A DNA stretch of 64,000 bases. Origin: Winogradskyella sp. PG-2 (lineage in GTDB: Bacteria; Bacteroidota; Bacteroidia; Flavobacteriales; Flavobacteriaceae). Positions 8,560 to 18,445 of this stretch are shown here, in pieces (the first letter of the stretch is position 1; each line of letters begins with the position of its first letter). The notes beneath the pieces were generated by a model. That model saw only the letters and a list, made by a program, of their open reading frames with translations, was not told where the DNA came from and did not search any database. Location of the stretch: assembly GCF_000828715.1 (NCBI RefSeq), contig NZ_AP014583.1, positions 3,098,001-3,162,000 of the forward strand. The letters run 5' to 3'. The position numbers were made by a program, and so were the translations under genes.

Positions 8560-9705
8560 ATGAAGGCAGTATATTTAGACAATGCAGCTACAACTGCATT
8601 ACGACCAGAAGTTGTTGATCGTATGACTAAGGTTCTTAATGAGAATTTTGGAAACGCCTCATCTACACATAGCTTTGGAAGATCATCAAAGGCGCTTTTG
8701 GAGCAATGCCGTAAAAACATTGCGAGTTATTTTAATGTTACATCTTCTGAGATTGTGTTTACCTCTGGAGGGACAGAAGCTGATAATTTAGCACTGAGAA
8801 GTGTGATAAGAGATTTAGGTGTTACAGAAATTATTACTTCTAAAATTGAACACCATGCTGTTTTACATACTGCTGAACAATTGCAAAAAGAATATAATAT
8901 TGTTGTAAAATATGTCGATTTAGATCCTTGTGGTTTAATAAACTACTCACATTTAGAACAGTTATTAGCCTCTAGCAATAAAGCAATAGTAAGTTTAATG
9001 CATATTAATAATGAAGTAGGTAATATTTTAGACATTAAACAAGTAGCAGAGCTATGCAAAGCTAATAATGCACTATTTCATAGTGATATGGTACAATCTG
9101 TAGGACATTATAAAATAGATTTACAAGATATTACTGTTGATTTTATGGCAGCAAGTGCTCATAAGTTTCATGGGCCTAAAGGTGTAGGATTTTGTTTTGT
9201 CAGGAAAGAATCTGGTTTAAAACCTTTGATTTTTGGTGGTGAGCAGGAGAGAGGTTATAGAGCAGGTACAGAGTCTACGCATAATATTGTAGGCATGGAT
9301 GAAGCTTTAAAAATTGCTTATGCTCGTCTTGATGAAGAAAAAAAATATGTTTCAGATTTAAAAACGTATTTCATTCAACAACTCAAAACAAATTTATTAG
9401 ATGTTCATTTTAATGGAGGTTGTGAGGATGTTATTAATAGTACTTATACATTAATAAACGTGTGTTTACCTATTGCTCCAGAAAAAGCACCTATGCTACA
9501 ATTTCAATTAGATTTAAAAGGTATAGCCTGTTCTAAAGGAAGCGCTTGTCAGAGCGGAAGCTCACAGCAATCTCATGTGTTAACTGAATTACTTAATGCT
9601 GAAAATTTAAAGCGACCATCTGTGCGTTTTTCGTTTAGTGTTTTTAATACTCAAGAGGAGTTAGATTATGTAATCTGGGTATTAAAAGAGTTTGTTAATT
9701 CTTAA
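8560..9705 (+). CDS. Cysteine desulfurase (NifS/IscS type)
   Basis: A 381-residue class V PLP aminotransferase that takes sulfur from cysteine for iron-sulfur clusters or thiolation. Clear marks are YLDNAATT (5-12), SGGTEADN (69-76), the IEHHA cofactor motif (96-100), the PLP lysine K202 in SAHKFHGPKG, and the catalytic loop with C330 in GSACQSGSSQ. The short active-site loop is the class I (IscS/NifS) form. No IscU or other partner is adjacent; the gene stands between a lipoprotein and a T9SS cargo gene. The 3' end overlaps the convergent neighbour by 11 bases. Confidence 0.92.
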   Translation: MKAVYLDNAATTALRPEVVDRMTKVLNENFGNASSTHSFGRSSKALLEQCRKNIASYFNVTSSEIVFTSGGTEADNLALRSVIRDLGVTEIITSKIEHHAVLHTAEQLQKEYNIVVKYVDLDPCGLINYSHLEQLLASSNKAIVSLMHINNEVGNILDIKQVAELCKANNALFHSDMVQSVGHYKIDLQDITVDFMAASAHKFHGPKGVGFCFVRKESGLKPLIFGGEQERGYRAGTESTHNIVGMDEALKIAYARLDEEKKYVSDLKTYFIQQLKTNLLDVHFNGGCEDVINSTYTLINVCLPIAPEKAPMLQFQLDLKGIACSKGSACQSGSSQQSHVLTELLNAENLKRPSVRFSFSVFNTQEELDYVIWVLKEFVNS

Positions 9706-11467
9706 CAATAATCTTCTGCGACTTAACTGCGTTAGTGTTAGACCTTACATTTACAACATAAACACCATCACTTAAATCTGTTGTAGAAAGCACGTAACGA
9801 TCTAGTACTGAATCATAAGTGCCATGCAATAAGCGTTTTGCCGCAATATCATATACTTCAATGGATGTGATATCTAAACCATTAGGATTAATGACCGAAA
9901 GTTGGTGAATACCATTATTTTGATTTATCACTAAGTCATTAACTTCAAACCCTTTAATATTTAATGGGTCTTGTGGTGTAAAGACAATTTCAAAACGATC
10001 AGTGTAGTTCCCAGGTTCTATATTAAGATCGTAATCTTGATTTCTCAAGTTTACATAAGTTTCATTTTCAATATCATGGATATAGATACCTTGAGATTCT
10101 TCAAAATTTTGAATATCAAAAATTCTAAAACGTAGCGGCTGTTGTTGTTCTATATCAATAACTAAAGGAATTACTAGTGCTTCTTCAAAGGGATAAGCTT
10201 GACCTGAATACTTTATATCTTCTATAGCAAAATAGGCATCTGAACTTACGTTATCAGAACGACTTAGCTCTAAACCATAATCAAAACCATCTGTTGCAGA
10301 ATCGTGAAAATTTAAAACAACTTGTCGTGTATATTTGCTACTATCAACTGTAAAATCTATATTAATTCTAAATCTTCTAAAATCATCAGGAACAATAGTT
10401 AATCCATTATTTTGATAATTTAAATTTGTATTATTTCTAAAGAAAAAACTATCGGCACCTTCCTTTTCGTATACACGAAATTCATTTTTTGCACGAACAA
10501 TTCCTGAAGTGCCTGAACGACCTTCTACCATAAAACCTTGCCCTATTGGGATAAATCTTCTAGAAAGTTTGGTTCCATTTGCTCCAGGTGGTGGTAATGG
10601 AAGAACGTTGTCTTGTTCATCATAAGTAAAAAATATTGCAGGAGTAGTAGTGATAACAGTACCGGCTGCATTAATAGTATATTCAGAATATCCACCAACA
10701 TAATCTTGTAAGGTATGAGATGCAACAGTACCATCTTGTTCCCAAAAGAAAAGTGTACCAGTAATTGCCGCTGCATTTTGTGTATCATGAATAAAAGCAG
10801 CAGAATCTATTGCGCTTGGATAAGGGTTACCTATCAAAGTAAAATCACCATCTGCAACAGTGTTAGACATTGTTCCGTTATTTGGTTTACCTCTAAAATC
10901 ATAATCAGTGCTACCTGTCGTTCCAATGCCTGTACCTTTCATTGTAAAACCTAATCCTGGGTCAATGTCACCAACATCACCAGCAAAAATCCAATCTGCA
11001 TATGCGCTTGAAGATACATAAGTCCATAACCAACGAGATGATATTTGTAGAGGACTTGCAGTTCCGTTATAACCTGTTGTAAACGTACTATTATTACTGT
11101 CAATAAGACTTGCGGTACTTAATAAAGGGTCATCTATCTGATTTGTTCTAAAGTCGTTATTCCCAAAAGTATTTGTCAATATTCCTCCTACTGGTGAGCA
11201 CCAATAATTATAAGACCATTGATTTACAGTTCCATCTTGGTATACACTTAACTCACCCAGACCAGAATTGCCTGTAGTTCCTGTGCCTTGCAAAAGTTGA
11301 GATTCGTCTCTTAAATATATTTTTGCTGTGGTTTCTTCTAAATTAATATCATCATTAACAAAGAGAACTTGATCTTTTACATATACATAAGCATTATTTC
11401 TTACGCTAAGTTGCGAAAAAGAAAAACTAAAGCATAGCATTAGACATGCAGTGAGGGAAATTTTCAT
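9695..11467 (-). CDS. T9SS-secreted surface protein with type A sorting domain
   Basis: A 590-residue secreted protein. Residues 1-18 are a signal peptide (LMLCFSFSFSQ). A beta-rich body follows, with WSYNYWCSPVGG and GNPYPSAID motifs seen in large flavobacterial surface proteins. The C-terminal 75 residues form a type A T9SS sorting domain: SIEVYDIAAKRLLHG, then DLSDGVYVVNV and KSQKIIVKN. It should be exported to the periplasm by Sec and then out through T9SS, with cleavage of the tail. No catalytic domain is seen, so its function is unknown. It is followed at the 3' end by the convergent cysteine desulfurase gene. Confidence 0.8.
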   Translation of the reverse strand: MKISLTACLMLCFSFSFSQLSVRNNAYVYVKDQVLFVNDDINLEETTAKIYLRDESQLLQGTGTTGNSGLGELSVYQDGTVNQWSYNYWCSPVGGILTNTFGNNDFRTNQIDDPLLSTASLIDSNNSTFTTGYNGTASPLQISSRWLWTYVSSSAYADWIFAGDVGDIDPGLGFTMKGTGIGTTGSTDYDFRGKPNNGTMSNTVADGDFTLIGNPYPSAIDSAAFIHDTQNAAAITGTLFFWEQDGTVASHTLQDYVGGYSEYTINAAGTVITTTPAIFFTYDEQDNVLPLPPPGANGTKLSRRFIPIGQGFMVEGRSGTSGIVRAKNEFRVYEKEGADSFFFRNNTNLNYQNNGLTIVPDDFRRFRINIDFTVDSSKYTRQVVLNFHDSATDGFDYGLELSRSDNVSSDAYFAIEDIKYSGQAYPFEEALVIPLVIDIEQQQPLRFRIFDIQNFEESQGIYIHDIENETYVNLRNQDYDLNIEPGNYTDRFEIVFTPQDPLNIKGFEVNDLVINQNNGIHQLSVINPNGLDITSIEVYDIAAKRLLHGTYDSVLDRYVLSTTDLSDGVYVVNVRSNTNAVKSQKIIVKN

Positions 11468-11623
11468 GTTTAAAATTTTGTACTATAGCTTAGTAGGGTA
11501 ATCTAAAGTGGATTAGACAGTTACAAATCTAACAATTTTGTATCATTTTATAGGTTTAATAATCGTCAATTTTGGCACTTGCACTAAAAATCTAAGTAAT
11601 TTCACTAAATATTTAGAAGAAGG

Positions 11624-14089
11624 CTAAAAGCGAGCCGATAACCTCACATTAAAAACTCGAGGAGTTAAGAAGTTAGGAATAGCAAATTGACGTTTAGAAT
11701 AAACATCTCTTACCCAAGTATTAGTAATAGAGTTTTGATTGTTGAACATATTGTAGATTTCAAAGCCTACTGAGAGTTCTTTAAATGCTTTTTTCCATTT
11801 AGAATTATATGTCTTATCTGGATTTACTAATTCTAAAGATACTCCTAAATCAGCACGTCTATAATCACGTAAACGTATCTGAAAGTCATAAGGATCAGCA
11901 TAGCTTGGTGAACCACCTGGTACACCAGTATTATAAACTAAATTTAAATACATCTTTAAGTCTGGCATATTTGGTACATAATCCTGAAACAAAGCTCCAA
12001 ATTTTAAGCGTTGATCCGTAGGTCTTGCAATATAACCACGGTTTTCAATATTTTCTTCGGTCTTTAGATAACCAAAACTAAACCAGGATTCAGTACCAGG
12101 TACAAACTCACCATTAAGTCGCATATCTAAACCATAGGCATATGCTTCAGCATTATTTTTTGCTCTATATCTAATCCTTACATTCTCTAAGGTATATGGA
12201 TTTACATTACTCAAACCCTTGTAATATGCTTCAGTCACTAGTTTAAATGGTCTATCCCAAATTTCGAAGCTATACTCGTTTCCTAAAACCACATGAAATG
12301 ATTTTTGCGCTTTTACTTTTGGTTGAACAACACCAGAAGAATCTCTTAATTCTCTGTAGAAAGGGGGTTGGTAATACAAACCACCTGCTACTCTAAAAAG
12401 CATATCTTTATCCCAATCTGGTTTTATAGCTAATTGGGCTCTAGGACTAAAAACGGTCTGAGAGTTACTTTCAATTCCATCACCATTAACGGTCCAACTA
12501 TGTGCTCTAACTCCTACATTATAAAAGACATCGTTATTTCCCCAAGTTGTATTCTTGCTATATTGAGCAAAAGCTTGTAGGCGGTCAATTTGAACTTTAT
12601 TTAAAGCTCTTACATTTTCGAAAGCTGCAAGTGGACCAGAAAAAGGTTCGTAAGGCTGTAAGTTTGGTGAGCTAAAGTTTGGCGGACGAATAGAAAAACC
12701 AGCCGAATCAATAACTTCCCATTCTAAAAGTCGGTCTCTAATATCCTCATGTGTATATTTTATAGACCATTCTACAGTACTTTCATCGTCAATTTTATAA
12801 TCACCTCTATGTTCTGCATTAACTATAAAAGCGTCTAAATCATTTCTGGCATGTGTTAATTGAGAACCAATACCTTCACTAAACTCAACTTCCCCTAAAT
12901 TTTCGTCACCAATATTTGTATTAACTTCTCCCAAACGATATTGTGCAAATATGTCAAAATACTCTTGTTCAGTAGTATGATATGCTGAAGCAATTACTTT
13001 TAAAGTTAATTCATCGCTTGCAAAATAATTGGCTTTAAATGCTCCGAAATAAGTCTGGTATTGATCTTTTTCTTGCCCATCATAAAATACTAGAAGTGCT
13101 ACAGGTTCTTGCAAAGTACCAAAGTTAGTTTGTCTATTTTCTGGCTCAAAATTGTATTTATTTAATGAAATATTACCTAAAAAATTTAGATGAAATTTAC
13201 TCGAAAAACGATAGGTTAGATAGGTTTGAGCATCTGCAAATACAGGTTCTACATTGCCTTCAGTCTCAAGATTATTTAATATTAAACTATTATCTCTGTA
13301 ACGAACACCAGCTATTCCCGAAAACTTACCATCATTAGATACGGCTTCTGCAGCGACACTACCTCCTAATAAGCTTAAGTCGGTTCTTACTCCAAAAGCA
13401 ACTGGGTTTCTATATGTGATATCTAATACAGAAGATAATTTATCACCAAATTTTGCTTGAAAACCACCAGCTGAAAAATCAACATTCTGAACTAAATCCG
13501 TATTCACAAAACTTAATCCTTCCTGATTACCAGAGCGAATTAGAAAAGGGCGATAGATTTCTATTTCGTTAACATATACTAAGTTTTCATCAAAATTCCC
13601 ACCTCTTACTGAGTATTGTGTACTTAGTTCATTTGAGATATTAACTCCTGGTAGTGTTTTTAAAATATTCTCAACACCAGGTTGAGCACCTTTAATTGTT
13701 CTCACCATCTGAGGAGAAATGGAAGTAACTCCATCAACGGACTGTCTTGTATTAGTATTAATAACTACAGTTGCAATTTGCTCAATTTCAATTTTCATAA
13801 CAGGATTAAACTCCAGCTCTTGTCCGTTTTTTAGATTGAATTTAGCCTCAACTCGTTTATGATTTAAATGAGTAAATACAATAGTGATGTCTTTACCAAA
13901 TGGAATTTTAAGTTCATAAAATCCGTTTTCATTTGTAGCTGTACCTTCACCTGTGCTAGCCTTAATATTAACATCATTAATAGGGTTGTTGTTTTCATCT
14001 AAGATAACACCTCTGATAATTGCAGATTGTGAAAAGGATAATAAGCTAAAGAATAAGCCTAGTAGAACTATAAAATGTAAGCGTTTCAA
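11624..14089 (-). CDS. TonB-dependent receptor with carboxypeptidase-regulatory domain
   Basis: An 821-residue outer-membrane receptor. A signal peptide (residues 1-21) leads to a carboxypeptidase-regulatory-like domain (about 23-98, GVILDENNNPINDVNIKAS). A plug domain follows (about 110-225, with LKTLPGVNISNELSTQYSV and RGGNFDENLVYVNEIEIY), and then a 22-strand-type barrel ending in RLSARF. The ligand is unknown; there is no SusD partner, so it is not a typical polysaccharide locus. It starts 11 bases after the M23 peptidase gene on the same strand, so the two are probably one operon. Confidence 0.87.
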   Translation of the reverse strand: MKRLHFIVLLGLFFSLLSFSQSAIIRGVILDENNNPINDVNIKASTGEGTATNENGFYELKIPFGKDITIVFTHLNHKRVEAKFNLKNGQELEFNPVMKIEIEQIATVVINTNTRQSVDGVTSISPQMVRTIKGAQPGVENILKTLPGVNISNELSTQYSVRGGNFDENLVYVNEIEIYRPFLIRSGNQEGLSFVNTDLVQNVDFSAGGFQAKFGDKLSSVLDITYRNPVAFGVRTDLSLLGGSVAAEAVSNDGKFSGIAGVRYRDNSLILNNLETEGNVEPVFADAQTYLTYRFSSKFHLNFLGNISLNKYNFEPENRQTNFGTLQEPVALLVFYDGQEKDQYQTYFGAFKANYFASDELTLKVIASAYHTTEQEYFDIFAQYRLGEVNTNIGDENLGEVEFSEGIGSQLTHARNDLDAFIVNAEHRGDYKIDDESTVEWSIKYTHEDIRDRLLEWEVIDSAGFSIRPPNFSSPNLQPYEPFSGPLAAFENVRALNKVQIDRLQAFAQYSKNTTWGNNDVFYNVGVRAHSWTVNGDGIESNSQTVFSPRAQLAIKPDWDKDMLFRVAGGLYYQPPFYRELRDSSGVVQPKVKAQKSFHVVLGNEYSFEIWDRPFKLVTEAYYKGLSNVNPYTLENVRIRYRAKNNAEAYAYGLDMRLNGEFVPGTESWFSFGYLKTEENIENRGYIARPTDQRLKFGALFQDYVPNMPDLKMYLNLVYNTGVPGGSPSYADPYDFQIRLRDYRRADLGVSLELVNPDKTYNSKWKKAFKELSVGFEIYNMFNNQNSITNTWVRDVYSKRQFAIPNFLTPRVFNVRLSARF

Positions 14090-14100
14090 ATAGTTTAGTT

Positions 14101-15789
14101 TTATTTTCTAAAAAAGATTGCTTCAAATGTAGAACTATTTCCAACATTATCTGTAACAATTATTTTTAATTCGTTCTTTGTATCAGTAACGATATTATCT
14201 TTAAAATCGTGTATAAGTGTATCAGTTTTATAATCATATTCCATTAAAATCCACTTTCCGTTAACTGTTGCTCTATATTTACTAATGCCAGATAGTCCAT
14301 CTTTTATTTTTACTTTAAGGTAACGGTATTTACTTAACCATTTTTTATCTTGAAAATTAGTGGGTCTTATAGAAGGTGCAACAGTATCCATAGCCAAAGT
14401 ATAAGTGCCAAAAATTTTGCTGCCAGCACTTAAAATTTTGCCTTTGCGTTTAGTTCGTACATAGCTTGGTTTCTTGTAGTAGCCATATAATCTAGCAATA
14501 AAAATCTTATCTAAATGTTCTGTTTTGTAATTACTTAAGTCGTAATTAATATAAAAGTTTTTTTGTAGTGGAATATTGTCTTCATGCAAGAAGAGCGTAT
14601 CACAGTTAACTTTAAAATCTATGAAACGATCGTCATATAATGTATTTTTATAAAAGCTAACTTTTATATTATTAGACTCTAACGTTGTTGCCTTGTTACT
14701 ATATACAAGAGATTTAGACAATAAAGTATCATTATTTACTTTTTCAATAATTTCTAATTTTCCTTTTACAGGAACTGAAATCCAAGTTTCATTTTGCTTA
14801 TAATCTCTTATTCTTACTTTATAGACAGATGATGTACTATCTTCAACACTTATATAACCATTGTCATAAGCATCTTTATAAAGACTCAAAGGGTTATTTT
14901 TTTGTATGAACAACTTTTGGATACGAGAACGATTAGTTTTAAAGTATTCATAATCTATTAATCTCTTAATATGCTTAGTTTCGTCAAAACTGAAGCGCTT
15001 AAAGTCTATTTCTAGACTTTTATTACCATTAAAAAAAGTTTGGATATTACTTACACCATTGTTGTTTGGTGCTAAATCTTGTTTGTCATAACTCGTTATA
15101 CCAAAACCAATATTACCAAAAGCAGTAATTTTTTCAACCTCGTAATCTCCACTCTTCTTAGGAATCAACCTTAAAGGAACGCGTTCATTCTTGCCATTTA
15201 TTATAGCGTTTTCATCTTTTGGATATGCATAAATAGCCGAAACATAAGGCGCTTTAGTATCTTTTACATCAAAGCCAAAAAGCATAGGATTCAATGGTCG
15301 TTCTTGGTTATCCCTAATTTCGAAATGTAGATGAGGTCCACCAGAACCTCCTGTATTACCAGAGAAAGCTATCACTTCGTTAGGAGCAATAATAATTTCT
15401 TCAGTACTAGGAAACACCTCTACCTCAAAACTTTCCTTATCATACTGGCATTCTTTAATATACTTTTCTAAGCGTTTAGAAAATTTTTGAAGGTGACCGT
15501 AGACCGTAGTGTACCCATTGGGATGAGTTATATATATTGCTTTACCATAACCAAAATGCGAAATTTTAATTCTACTTATATAACCTCCGGCAGAAGCATA
15601 AACTTTAAGTCCTTGTTTTTGTTGTGTTTTAATATCTATACCACCATGAAAATGCGATGATCTTAACTCAGCAAAAGTACCAGCAAGAACAATCTGAATA
15701 TCTAAAGGGTTTCTAAAATAATCTTGAGGGTATTCTGTTTGACCATAAGCAGAACAGGTAATTAAAAGGAGGAGCAATTTTTTTTTCAT
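14101..15789 (-). CDS. M23 family metallopeptidase
   Basis: A 562-residue secreted peptidase. After a signal peptide (about 1-16) comes the LytM/M23 domain with the zinc ligands H48 and D52 in HFHGGIDI and H155 in GPHLHFEIR; the enzyme should cut peptide cross-links in peptidoglycan. The remaining 380 residues are beta-rich (Ig-like) and have no named domain, as is normal for the long flavobacterial M23 type. It is first in the operon with the TonB receptor. A promoter with the right spacing is present on the minus strand at 15807-15837. Confidence 0.87.
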   Translation of the reverse strand: MKKKLLLLLITCSAYGQTEYPQDYFRNPLDIQIVLAGTFAELRSSHFHGGIDIKTQQKQGLKVYASAGGYISRIKISHFGYGKAIYITHPNGYTTVYGHLQKFSKRLEKYIKECQYDKESFEVEVFPSTEEIIIAPNEVIAFSGNTGGSGGPHLHFEIRDNQERPLNPMLFGFDVKDTKAPYVSAIYAYPKDENAIINGKNERVPLRLIPKKSGDYEVEKITAFGNIGFGITSYDKQDLAPNNNGVSNIQTFFNGNKSLEIDFKRFSFDETKHIKRLIDYEYFKTNRSRIQKLFIQKNNPLSLYKDAYDNGYISVEDSTSSVYKVRIRDYKQNETWISVPVKGKLEIIEKVNNDTLLSKSLVYSNKATTLESNNIKVSFYKNTLYDDRFIDFKVNCDTLFLHEDNIPLQKNFYINYDLSNYKTEHLDKIFIARLYGYYKKPSYVRTKRKGKILSAGSKIFGTYTLAMDTVAPSIRPTNFQDKKWLSKYRYLKVKIKDGLSGISKYRATVNGKWILMEYDYKTDTLIHDFKDNIVTDTKNELKIIVTDNVGNSSTFEAIFFRK

Positions 15790-15806
15790 ATAATGGACTA
15801 TGTTAG

Positions 15807-15837
15807 CTAAAATATCAATTTGATTGAGAAATTCAAA
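15807..15837 (-). promoter_or_regulatory. Promoter of the M23 peptidase operon
   Basis: On the minus strand, TTTG (15837-15834), 19 bases of spacer, then TATTTTAG (15814-15807), which has one mismatch to TAnnTTTG. It predicts a start near 15801, about 12 bases before the ATG. Confidence 0.45.
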
Positions 15838-15912
15838 TCTTAATATAATATTATTTTTTTTAACGTATTAATTCTTTTGATGTTATGGGAACTAAAAATA
15901 ATTGTAAAAGAA

Positions 15913-15943
15913 TTGTGTTTTTTCATTAGGTATGTTAACTTTG
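15913..15943 (+). promoter_or_regulatory. Promoter of the coiled-coil/zapA operon
   Basis: TTG at 15913-15915, a 20-base spacer and a perfect TAACTTTG at 15936-15943 fit the Bacteroidota sigma-A form. Transcription would begin near 15949 and run into the ATG at 15968. Confidence 0.6.
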
Positions 15944-15967
15944 TTTCAACAGTATTGAATTACTTTA

Positions 15968-16258
15968 ATGAGTAAAATAGAAGACATTGTTGATGCTTTA
16001 GAAAATAAAATCAGTAAAGTTTTACATAAGCAAGAGGTTTTAAAACAGACCAACGCGAAACTTTCTGAACAATTAGAACAACAACAGCAAAAACTTTTAG
16101 AGCAACAAGAAGAATTAGGGTCTTGGGCAGAAAAGTATGAAACACTCAAAATCGCAAATTCAATGCTAGGTAGTGACGAAAATAAACGAGAAACAAAGCT
16201 CAAAATAAATGCACTTATTAGAGATATTGACCATTGTATTGGGCAGATCTCGGAATAA
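15968..16258 (+). CDS. Small coiled-coil protein upstream of zapA
   Basis: A 96-residue, almost entirely helical protein, with a heptad-rich coiled coil between residues 8 and 60 (LEQQQQKLLEQQEELGSWAEK), glutamine-rich in the middle. There is no signal peptide or membrane segment. The gene sits 18 bases before zapA and shares its promoter. In other bacteria ZapB is a small coiled coil that works with ZapA at the Z ring. Here similarity is only in form, so a role in division is an inference. The C-terminal KINALIRDIDHCIGQI is conserved-looking in flavobacterial homologues. Confidence 0.7.
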   Translation: MSKIEDIVDALENKISKVLHKQEVLKQTNAKLSEQLEQQQQKLLEQQEELGSWAEKYETLKIANSMLGSDENKRETKLKINALIRDIDHCIGQISE

Positions 16259-16276
16259 AGTTGTAAATTAGACTAG

Positions 16277-16564
16277 ATGTCAGATCAATTAAAAATTAAA
16301 CTTTCAATCGCTAATAGAGTATATCCTTTAACGATTAATCCGATTCAAGAAGAAGGTTTAAGAAAGGCTACAAAGAAAATTGAAGCCATGATAGGACAAT
16401 TTGAACAGAATTATTCTGTTAGAGATAAGCAAGATGTTTTAGCAATGTGTGCTTTACAGTTTGCTGCTCAAGTAGAGCAAAAGTCAATAGATAAAGAGTA
16501 TGTTAATGAAGAAGTTCAGGAGAAGTTAGAAGCTTTAAACGAACTTTTGAAAGGGCATGTATAA
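16277..16564 (+). CDS. zapA: Cell division protein ZapA
   Basis: A 95-residue protein of the ZapA family, which bundles FtsZ filaments at mid-cell. The N-terminal domain reads LKIKLSIANRVYPLTINPIQEE and is followed by the long helix that forms the ZapA tetramer (RKATKKIEAMIGQFEQNY, then LAMCALQFAAQVEQ). It follows the coiled-coil gene and lies directly before the 6S-like RNA locus and rny. In E. coli zapA is also next to the 6S RNA gene. Confidence 0.88.
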   Translation: MSDQLKIKLSIANRVYPLTINPIQEEGLRKATKKIEAMIGQFEQNYSVRDKQDVLAMCALQFAAQVEQKSIDKEYVNEEVQEKLEALNELLKGHV

Positions 16565-16594
16565 CTCGTACGTTCTTTAAAATAAAAGGTTACT

Positions 16595-16775
16595 GCCTAC
16601 ATTAGTTACATTTTTTGATAAACTCAACGATCAATTCTTTAAAAAGGGTGAGTTGAAGTTGTAAAATCGTGCTGTTAATACTTTGGTATTTAGACAGATT
16701 TTTGATCAGCTTGTTAGCCCTAAACTTGTTTTTAAGGAGTTTATACAAAACCGATAACTGATGTAGGCTTTTTTT
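16595..16775 (+). ncRNA. ssrS: 6S RNA-like structured RNA
   Basis: Between zapA and rny there is no gene, but the ends of a 174-base segment pair: GCCTACATTAGTTA (16595-16608) with TAACTGATGTAGGC (16755-16768), 14 pairs with one G-U. It is followed by TTTTTTTA, as in a terminator. The total length (about 180) and the position after zapA match 6S RNA, which binds RNA polymerase; a flavobacterial form (6S-Flavo) is known in Rfam. Inside, AACTCA and TGAGTT can form a further stem. I cannot run a covariance model, and the exact 5' end is a guess. Confidence 0.65.
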
Positions 16776-16799
16776 ATATACTAACACTAAATAATAAAC

Positions 16800-18377
16800 A
16801 TGGACACTAACACAATTTTATATATTGTTGGAGGAGTAGTATTAGGATTAATACTAGGATATATTATAGCAAAATCCTTAGCGAAAGGAAATGCATCAAA
16901 GTTAATATCTAATGCTGAAAGCGAATCTAAATCGATTTTAAAGCAGGCTAATGTCGATGCAGATGCCCTTAAAAAAGATAAAATTCTTCAGGCAAAAGAA
17001 AAGTTTATTGAGCTTAAGGCTGAGCATGAAAAAGTGATCTTGTCGAGAGATAAGAAAATGGCTGAAGCAGAAAAGCGAATTAGAGATAAAGAATCACAAA
17101 TCTCTAATGAATTATCTAAATCCAAAAAATCTAACCAATCATTAGAGAGTAAAATTAAGGATTATGATTTTAGACTTGAGTTCTTAGAGAAGAAGAAAGG
17201 TGAAGTAGAGAAAGCTCATAAAAACCAAATCAAACAATTAGAAGTAATTTCTTCTTTATCTGCTGAAGAAGCGAAAGAGCAATTAGTTGAATCCCTTAAG
17301 GAAGAAGCTAAGACAGATGCAATGGGTTTTATTCAGGATAAATTAGAAGAAGCAAAACTAACAGCACAACAAGAAGCTAAAAAGATTATTATTAATACCA
17401 TTCAACGAATAGGTACCGAGGAAGCAGTCGATAATTGTGTATCTGTATTTAATATAGAATCTGATGATGTTAAAGGAAGAATTATTGGTAGAGAAGGTAG
17501 AAATATTAGAGCAATAGAAGCTGCCACTGGAGTGGAAATTATTGTAGATGATACACCTGAGGCTATTATCTTATCTTGTTTTGATTCTGTAAGACGAGAA
17601 ATAGCACGCTTATCATTACACAAATTAGTGACTGATGGTAGAATTCATCCAGCAAGAATTGAAGAGGTCGTTAGAAAGACTCAAAAACAGATTGAACAAG
17701 AAATTATTGAGGTAGGTAAACGTACTGTTATTGATTTAGGGATTCATGGATTGCATCCTGAATTAATTAAGATGGTTGGTCGAATGAAATACCGTTCTTC
17801 TTATGGACAAAATTTATTGCAACACTCAAGAGAGGTGGCTAAACTTTGTGGAGTCATGGCTGCCGAATTAGGACTTAATCCTAAGTTAGCAAAACGTGCA
17901 GGTTTACTTCATGATATTGGTAAAGTTCCATCTTCAGAAACTGATGTTGAAACTCCACATGCAATATTGGGAATGCAATGGGCTGAGAAGCATGGTGAAA
18001 AACCAGAAGTATGTAATGCTATAGGCGCTCACCATGATGAAATTGAAATGACAACATTACTTTCGCCTATAATACAGGTTTGTGATGCTATTTCTGGCGC
18101 AAGACCAGGTGCAAGAAGACAAGTATTAGATTCTTATATACAGCGTCTTAAAGATTTGGAAGATGTTGCATTTGGGTTTACTGGTGTTAAGAAAGCTTAC
18201 GCAATACAAGCAGGTAGAGAATTACGTGTTATTGTTGAAAGTGAAAAGGTATCTGATGATAAAGCCGCAAGTTTATCATTTGAAATTTCTCAAAAAATTC
18301 AAACGGATATGACTTATCCTGGACAAGTAAAGGTGACTGTAATTAGAGAGACACGTGCAGTAAATATTGCCAAGTAA
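16800..18377 (+). CDS. rny: Ribonuclease Y
   Basis: A 525-residue membrane-anchored endoribonuclease that starts mRNA decay. It has an N-terminal membrane segment (about 5-24), a long coiled coil (about 30-190), a KH domain (about 210-275, with [20 protein letters not shown]) and an HD domain with LLHDIGK near 365 plus the later HHDE. The length and order match the family. It follows the 6S-like RNA by about 30 bases. The terminator after it is shared with the convergent xerD. Confidence 0.95.
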   Translation: MDTNTILYIVGGVVLGLILGYIIAKSLAKGNASKLISNAESESKSILKQANVDADALKKDKILQAKEKFIELKAEHEKVILSRDKKMAEAEKRIRDKESQISNELSKSKKSNQSLESKIKDYDFRLEFLEKKKGEVEKAHKNQIKQLEVISSLSAEEAKEQLVESLKEEAKTDAMGFIQDKLEEAKLTAQQEAKKIIINTIQRIGTEEAVDNCVSVFNIESDDVKGRIIGREGRNIRAIEAATGVEIIVDDTPEAIILSCFDSVRREIARLSLHKLVTDGRIHPARIEEVVRKTQKQIEQEIIEVGKRTVIDLGIHGLHPELIKMVGRMKYRSSYGQNLLQHSREVAKLCGVMAAELGLNPKLAKRAGLLHDIGKVPSSETDVETPHAILGMQWAEKHGEKPEVCNAIGAHHDEIEMTTLLSPIIQVCDAISGARPGARRQVLDSYIQRLKDLEDVAFGFTGVKKAYAIQAGRELRVIVESEKVSDDKAASLSFEISQKIQTDMTYPGQVKVTVIRETRAVNIAK

Positions 18378-18403
18378 AATATAACTAACTCAAATTTTTA
18401 GTA

Positions 18404-18445
18404 TAGGTATTTAAATTTAAGTTTTAAATGCCTATTCTTATTTTC
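18404..18445. terminator. Terminator between rny and xerD
   Basis: TAGGTATTT (18404-18412) pairs with AAATGCCTA (18426-18434), with one G-U, and is followed by TTCTTATTTTC. On the other strand A-rich sequence gives a T tract, so it may serve both convergent genes. The stem is AT-rich and of medium strength. Confidence 0.5.

Noticed and set aside
11572..11590. TTGGCAC on the plus strand as a second sigma-54 site
   Set aside because: There is no TTGC at the right distance and no plus-strand gene starts after it.
10543..12021. Open frames overlapping the T9SS cargo and TonB receptor genes
   Set aside because: They are in other frames of strong coding regions and show no family likeness.
16602..16787. 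Open frame of 61 codons on the minus strand between zapA and rny
   Set aside because: It lies within the paired 6S-like RNA segment, is AT-driven and has no family likeness; the RNA explains the conservation better.
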